A DNA stretch of 64,000 nucleotides from Antedon mediterranea (Eukaryota; Echinodermata; Crinoidea; Comatulida; Antedonidae): contig NC_092680.1 in assembly GCF_964355755.1 (NCBI RefSeq), forward strand, positions 12,439,001 through 12,503,000. The letters run 5' to 3'. The notes below the pieces were generated by a model. That model saw nothing but the letters and a program-made list of their open reading frames with translations. It was not told the origin of the DNA and did not search any database. Shown here in pieces: positions 60,101 to 64,000 of the stretch (its first letter is position 1; every line of letters begins with the position of its first letter). A program made the translations under genes and the position numbers.

Positions 60101-63100
60101 CCCAACCCATGTATCGTCATCCCGGTCCGTGCCGTTTATAACGTAATTATAGCCCTCCTATAAATCATGCAGTTATATTGCATTTTTTATAAAAAAAACT
60201 AAAATTGTAGTAACGTTTTAAAATTGCGTAAAATGGCAGCTAGACGGCATGGACCGAAGAAAGTGGTATTTTTCTGAAATGACTGGACCCTACTCGCCCC
60301 AACCCATGTATCGTCATCCCGGTCCATGCCGTTTATAACGAAGTTATAGCCCTATAAATCATAGCCCTGGTTAGTCTAGAAGCCGTAAGTATAAAATCAT
60401 TTAATTAAAATATTACACATATTGCGCCCCATACATACATGTGAATGTGAATGTCGAATAAGGATAAAAAATTTGAATATCGAATAAGGAATAAGTAACC
60501 AACTTCACGCCGGTTGTTTTGTATGTCAAAATCGGTAACGATAAGATAACAAACAGCATACGATAACACATTTGCACATTAAATTTAATTATTTCCCTTT
60601 GTCATCGTTTTCGTGCACTCTGGGTGCTGTACGAATTGGTTGATGTTTCATTTCGCGATTTCTTTCATTTTTTTTTCATTATGTTTTATCATGTTTCGTA
60701 TTTCAAAATCGGTATACGATAACATAACAAATAACATACGATAACATAATAACGGATACTGTTGGCGAAACTGTGATAGGTATAGGCACAGATTGCATGC
60801 ATATTATAATGTACACCTCGTTCGGAGTACCTTTGTATCAGTTTCATGGGCACACGAACATTCATTATATATCACGATACATAGACATTAAATACTTGAA
60901 TAGTAAAACAAAATCAATGCAGTGACTTTTCTCAACTTTAACTTTTTTTTTGTTAGCAACAATGAAATTAGCTCTTTTTAAACTCCGATCTTTTTTCCCA
61001 GGCAACTTCAAGAAAATGTTTACAATATTTATCAAATGCTGCCAAGACAGCTTTACTAAGATCCATGTTAATGTCCCCCCTAAAACTAAAATTGTTTTTT
61101 CATTAACATTAGCATTTATAAAATATTCCCATGTTGCAGTCTCATCCAAAATTTCAAGGTCATTATTTAGCTTTACTAATTCAATCTCTCTTAGAGCTTG
61201 GAAATTAAATAAAAAATGTTTTTATTTAATAATAATAATAATAATATTAATTTTCTATTTCACCACTCTATATAGTGCAGTGGCCAGTTATTTCTTTAGA
61301 CATAAAATACACGGTTATATCAAGTTAAAACTTCTGTTTTTATTTTCTCTTTCCATTCCTATTCTATAATGAGTTTACTCTATTTTAACACACGATTACC
61401 ATCACTGACAGAAGGTAGTTTGCATTATGTATTATTTATTTTTAATAAATGTTATAGTGTACAGAAACGAATTTCTGATTTTATTTGACCAAATAAATCC
61501 ATCGGTAGCGCCTCATAGTTGACCGTTGAATACAATACACAAAAGACACAGATGAATGCGTTCGTTTCGTTGCTACAATGTTTATCAAACGCATTCGGTT
61601 CTGGAATACGACGGCGAGAAATTCAACTTTAAACTTCAATTATATTTATCAGTTTCTGAAAGAATTAAGCTTTGAAATTTGCAATATACCCTTAATAATG
61701 AATTCCAAACAGGTGGCTGCTCTCTGGTGGTAGGATTTATTGCTCTAGTAGGTATCTGGTGGTATTTAGTAGGACCCTCCTACTACTAGTAGTAGTAGTA
61801 GTAGTAGTAGTTAACAGGCTACTTGCTCTTTTTAAAATAAATCCATCCAGGCCATGTAGCCTATGTATGTGCAGTTTCATGCTTTTGTTATTGCTTTTAC
61901 TTATTATATCTATGTTTATTTTTGTAAATGTTGTTGCTTAACCATACCTTGATGTTAAGGTGAATGTTAATAAAATGTTGAATTTGTGCAGTGATAAAAG
62001 TAATTAGCCTTTTTTTTCCACACACCATATACTCTAGTGTCTTGGTATTTATTTAATTCTACAATTAAAGGGCTACTACTGTTTTTTTAAACCTAGGTCC
62101 CGACCCTAGCCTATCAAATATTTAAAATTGTTTTTATTTACATCTTTTTTTAATTTGAAAACTTTTTAGTCAAGCTGTGATAGTGGATCGAACCATGTAC
62201 GTCTCCGGTCAGCTTGGTATGAATCCAGAGACTCTTAACTTAGTTCCTGGTGGAATTGGACCGGAGACAGAACAGGTAGGCCTAGTGAATGAAACAAATA
62301 AACAGTCAAAAATAAAATTATCTTTTTTCAGATTCAAAGAAGTTTTGAAAAATACACTTTTAATACTACTGTACAGACGGATATCAGGAGAAGTGATCAT
62401 GCCATATAGAACTAGCCCAGCTCATGATGATGTTTGCCCAATTTGTGGAAAAAGACCCCTCCCACCCCTCACCCCAAGAAAACAAATCTTGACAATAGGC
62501 TTTGAGAATTGAGCATGTTTCATGATCATCAAAAAAATGTATGCGAGGAAGATAATTAATACCAGAACAGTGCCTTTGATACCAAATTTACTTCACATTT
62601 TTCTTTTAGGCTTTGAAAAATATGGGGGCTGTACTTCGTGCAGGGAATATTGACTACAGCCATGGTATGTTTGGGAAAAATATCATTTACAAAACTTAAA
62701 TATAGATTTCTATTTATTTTAACCCATTCTAAAACTGCCTTTATGGCAATAATATACCAAAATTAGGTTCAATTTCCAAGATCTTTTAATGACCGTTTTT
62801 AGATGTTTGCCACCACGCCCCCTTTTTAATTTCGGTATGTGTTTGTATGTTTTTTACAAAACCTAACAAGCCTCTTATTTTATTGATTACAGTTATAAAA
62901 TGCACAGTGATGCTAGCAGATATAAATGACTTTAATGAGATGAATACTATCTATTCTAACTGTAAGTGTTTTACTTTGGCATTATATCTAATTGTCTTCA
63001 ATGTCGATACCATCTGTATAAAATAGTTTAATGATTGCCAAGGAGCAGCTTGTTTGTTAAGCTCTGTTTACACTCCCAAACTACTTCTATTCCCACTGTT

Positions 63101-63693
63101 ATCATCACCATCATCTATCCATTATACATTAAATAACATGATTGTCTTAAAAATAGTCATTACTGTATTATTGTTGTTTACCTCTCATCAATGTTCATCA
63201 TCATGATTGGTGTCACCATCACCAACATGTCATAACCATCAACGTTTGATAAAAAATCAGTTCTTTTTTAATAGCTGCCTGTCTACTTTAAGAGGAGTTG
63301 ATCCGGCAAATTTTCAAGATATTATATTTATAATAATATAATGACCTTTGATATTTATAATGACATTTAATGACATTTTACAAGCATTTAACAGACATTT
63401 TTGACAATTCTATGGAATCATTTCTGCAGAAGTTCTTTGAATTGTTGTTATCCGGTTGCATTTGGTTTTTTTGAATGACTAGATTTGAAGCAGTACTTGT
63501 TTTCTTGTCAGCAACATGTTTCATACTTTAAAATGTCGTCATCAAAAACCTGGCAGATTTAATGTTGTCAATCTTAGTATATATATTTACTCCGCTTGTT
63601 TGTATTCCAAAGTAATTATATCATTTTAATATTTTAGATTTTTCTGACAATCGTCCAGCTCGTGTGGCGTTCCAAGCTGGTGCACTTCCTAAG
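48182..63693 (+). CDS. RIDA: 2-iminobutanoate/2-iminopropanoate deaminase (RidA/UK114 family), five of probably six exons
   Basis: Coding exons 48182-48249, 62170-62275, 62610-62664, 62893-62961 and 63638-63693 join in frame to 118 codons. All introns are GT-AG, with a 13.9-kb first intron. The protein reads MSAVVRRIITAAKDAPAAIG, then SQAVIVDRTMYVSGQLGMNP, ALKNMGAVLRAG, CTVMLADINDFNEMN and NRPARVAFQAGALPK. This follows human RIDA (137 residues) closely, including the Arg in PARVAFQ that binds the imine substrate. The missing end (about 19 residues) should lie just right of the window. The enzyme hydrolyses reactive imines made by PLP-dependent dehydratases. Exon 1 sits in a gene-like context after a TTTCTTCTTTAAC stretch; the sequence before it is repeat-derived. 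The plus-strand frame continuing past 62275 is intron read-through. Confidence 0.94.
48586..49267. mobile_element. TIR element G in RIDA intron 1
   Basis: The left end, CCGTACTGACGCGGGTATAA, and the right end, TTATACCCGCGTCAGTACGG, are exact inverted repeats flanked by TA on both sides. GGGTGGGCTTATACCCGAG recurs at 48642, 49168 and 49221. The TA flanks suit a Tc1/mariner- or pogo-type non-autonomous element. No ORF. Confidence 0.78.
49549..50352. mobile_element. TIR element H, 804 bp, 9-bp target duplication
   Basis: Inverted repeats of about 80 bp start CGCCGTGGTTAGGATTCCGG and include CACCGGAACTCAACTGCC and CGACACGCTATTGCGCATGC. TTATTTATA (49540-49548) and TTATTCATA (50353-50361) flank the element with one mismatch in nine. 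A MULE-like origin is plausible. No ORF. Confidence 0.82.
50445..51000. repeat. Satellite, about 75-bp unit, seven to eight copies
   Basis: Units contain TTTACGTACGGTATTGCCGA, ATCTTTATATCTCATTTACA, TACTATCGAATCTTTATACA and GTATTGCATTAATAA. Related single units at 48550 and 49335 flank element G, so the array was probably longer (48540-51000) before elements G and H inserted. The 82-codon open frame at 50755-51003 is a by-product of the repeat. Confidence 0.9.
51005..51262 (+). mobile_element. LINE reverse transcriptase fragment
   Basis: The plus-strand frame VLVDLKKAFDTVDHDILCNK, then WFKSYLSIRKQIVTI, is the reverse transcriptase block with the first catalytic Asp region. It ends abruptly. 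It faces the LINE at 51300-58250 tail to tail and is a separate fragment. Confidence 0.8.
52555..55939. mobile_element. TTAA-target DNA element, 3.4 kb, inserted in the LINE
   Basis: TTAA flanks both ends (52551-52554 and 55940-55943). The ends AGTGGAGCTACACTCAG and, inverted, AGTGGAGCTCCACCCAG are terminal repeats. Removing the element and one TTAA restores the LINE frame exactly across the site (DFIK joined to TQTAKGKF). TTAA duplication is the mark of piggyBac and Kolobok superfamilies; the ends do not start with CCC, so I favour Kolobok. It has no long ORF and carries element J. Confidence 0.9.
53380..55364. mobile_element. Fold-back element J with GCGAGGCA-repeat arms, 9-bp target duplication
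   Basis: Arms contain repeated GCGAGGCA and TGCGAGGCAT units at 53391-53525, and their complements at 55250-55356. The ends, GAGTGTTGACAAAGTGCGAG and (inverted) GGGTAGTAACAAAGTGCAAG, are close. AATATATAG abuts both ends (53371-53379 and 55365-55373). Inside, 54420-55160 is a palindromic core shared with repeat D (38540-39110). No coding capacity is evident. Confidence 0.85.
58622..59058 (+). mobile_element. LINE 3' fragment with GAAA tail
   Basis: The frame NTFYFNAIREWNNLPDYIKQ, then KFKTELKQYYKIKHR and a stop, is the end of a LINE ORF. A 300-bp 3' UTR follows, ending CCAAATAAATGAAAGAAAGA. A run of about 22 A (58598-58620) marks its left edge and may be the tail of another insertion. Confidence 0.8.
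59067..59131. repeat. CG-rich 16-bp repeat, four copies
   Basis: Four units of the form TTCAATYCGGCCGCRC or TTCATTCCGGCCGC in an otherwise AT-rich region. Confidence 0.85.
59144..60365. repeat. Satellite of about 190-bp units, first unit a complete fold-back
   Basis: About five to six units each contain GGCATGGACCGGGGCAAG, TTTTTCTGAAATGA, GGACCCTACTCGCCCCAACC, CATGTATCGTCATCCCGGTC, CATGCCGTTTATAACG and TAGCCCTATAAATCATG. The first unit (59144-59307) is a full palindrome: TTATAGGGCTATAATTAC and GGCATGGACCTGGATGACG pair with its right half. Later units lack most of the left arm, keeping only the GGCATGGACCGGG / CCCGGTCCATGCC stem. One unit (about 59590-59730) carries an extra AT-rich insertion. 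Confidence 0.88.
60366..60950. other. Gene-free part of RIDA intron 1
   Basis: A short repeated phrase (AAAATCGGTA, CGATAACATAACAAA, ATACGATAACA) occurs at 60530-60570 and 60706-60750. Nothing else was recognised. Confidence 0.5.
60951..61230 (-). mobile_element. LINE C-terminal fragment, same family as 45478-46385
   Basis: On the minus strand LNNDLEILDETATWEYFINA shifts frame near 61080 to DLSKAVLAAFDKYCKHFLEV then AWEKRS and a stop. This matches the C-terminal FDKYCKLFLTTAWKERNK of the LINE fragment at 45.7 kb. The plus-strand 139-codon frame here is its shadow. Confidence 0.65.
61231..62169. other. End of RIDA intron 1
   Basis: AT-rich, with the microsatellite at 61785 and a T-rich tract before the exon 2 acceptor at 62168-62169. 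No other element was recognised. Confidence 0.5.
61785..61811. repeat. AGT trinucleotide microsatellite
   Basis: About nine AGT units directly follow CTACTACT, so the region can form a small hairpin. Confidence 0.85.
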
Positions 63694-64000
63694 GTTAGAC
63701 TAATCATTTTACCTAACATGACCCTACAGATTTAGTTTAACCTTCTATAGTAGAACCACCTAACACTGTAAATTTGAATTTTAAAAAAGTAGATTACTCT
63801 TAGTCATATTAGGGAGGTTTCGTCGAATATGACTGGTGATATTCATCAACACGAATACGCTTTACGAATTTGAAATGGGGATCAGGATCAGCTCAAAAAG
63901 TTCACAATGTGTGAATATCCATTTCCGTTATCGTATTCATAGCGCTGCGTAATCTCCCTAATGACATGTTTTCTTTATTTGTGAACAATCTTAAAATGTA

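Noticed and set aside
60950-61369. 139-codon plus-strand frame with hydrophobic stretches.
   Set aside because: It is the complement of a recognisable LINE C-terminal fragment on the minus strand; the poly-Ile part comes from an ATA/AAT repeat.
62276-62512. Extension of the RIDA exon 2 frame past 62275, containing CPICGKRPLPP.
   Set aside because: A good GT donor at 62276 restores the RIDA frame into exon 3; the extension has no RIDA similarity and is intronic.

Overview
The window is animal nuclear DNA: AT-rich, with multi-exon genes, GT-AG introns and a heavy load of transposons. TAGGCCTA-type palindromes are dense, CR1-like retrotransposons are common (one carries a 2A-like motif), and there are fold-back elements whose arms are tandem repeats, as in the sea-urchin TU elements. 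I infer a marine deuterostome, most likely an echinoderm. The species cannot be fixed from the sequence.

Host genes, left to right: the last three coding exons of TRIT1 (tRNA isopentenyltransferase, + strand, 3586-4818); a complete nine-exon FBXO25/FBXO32-type F-box gene (- strand, 7660-15653); complete OSER1 (+ strand, coding 20793-21939, probable non-coding first exon near 16.4 kb, sharing the upstream interval with the F-box gene); an arylamine N-acetyltransferase-like pseudogene cut by a LINE (- strand, 25.7-26.5 kb); a SAM-HECT ubiquitin-ligase-like pseudogene (+ strand, 39866-44745); and RIDA (+ strand, exon 1 at 48182, exons 2-5 at 62170-63693, last exon beyond the window). A frameshifted copy of an unnamed multi-copy gene family fills 1-1250 on the - strand. 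The F-box, OSER1, TRIT1 and RIDA exons all join in frame without any indel, so the frameshifts in the pseudogenes are unlikely to be poor sequence.

Mobile DNA fills most of the rest. 28-36 kb holds an integrase-type DNA transposon copy and a three-deep nest of inverted-repeat elements. 37.2-39.5 kb is a hAT-like element with other repeats inside it. 45.5-48 kb is a LINE fragment plus a second integrase transposon copy in the opposite orientation. The 13.9-kb first intron of RIDA is a transposon and satellite sink: a satellite broken by two palindromic elements, a full-length CR1-like LINE split by a 3.4-kb TTAA-target element that itself holds another element, and a second satellite that appears to have grown from a fold-back element.

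The most unusual content is a set of fold-back elements whose ends begin GGGTGT or a close variant, whose arms are built from element-specific short tandem repeats, and which are flanked by exact 9-bp direct repeats in three cases (2322-3159, 33400-33812, 53380-55364). Related copies lie at 31190-31450 and 39212, with an 8-bp-duplication relative at 32527-34154. All alignments and family assignments were made by eye and from memory; no search was run.
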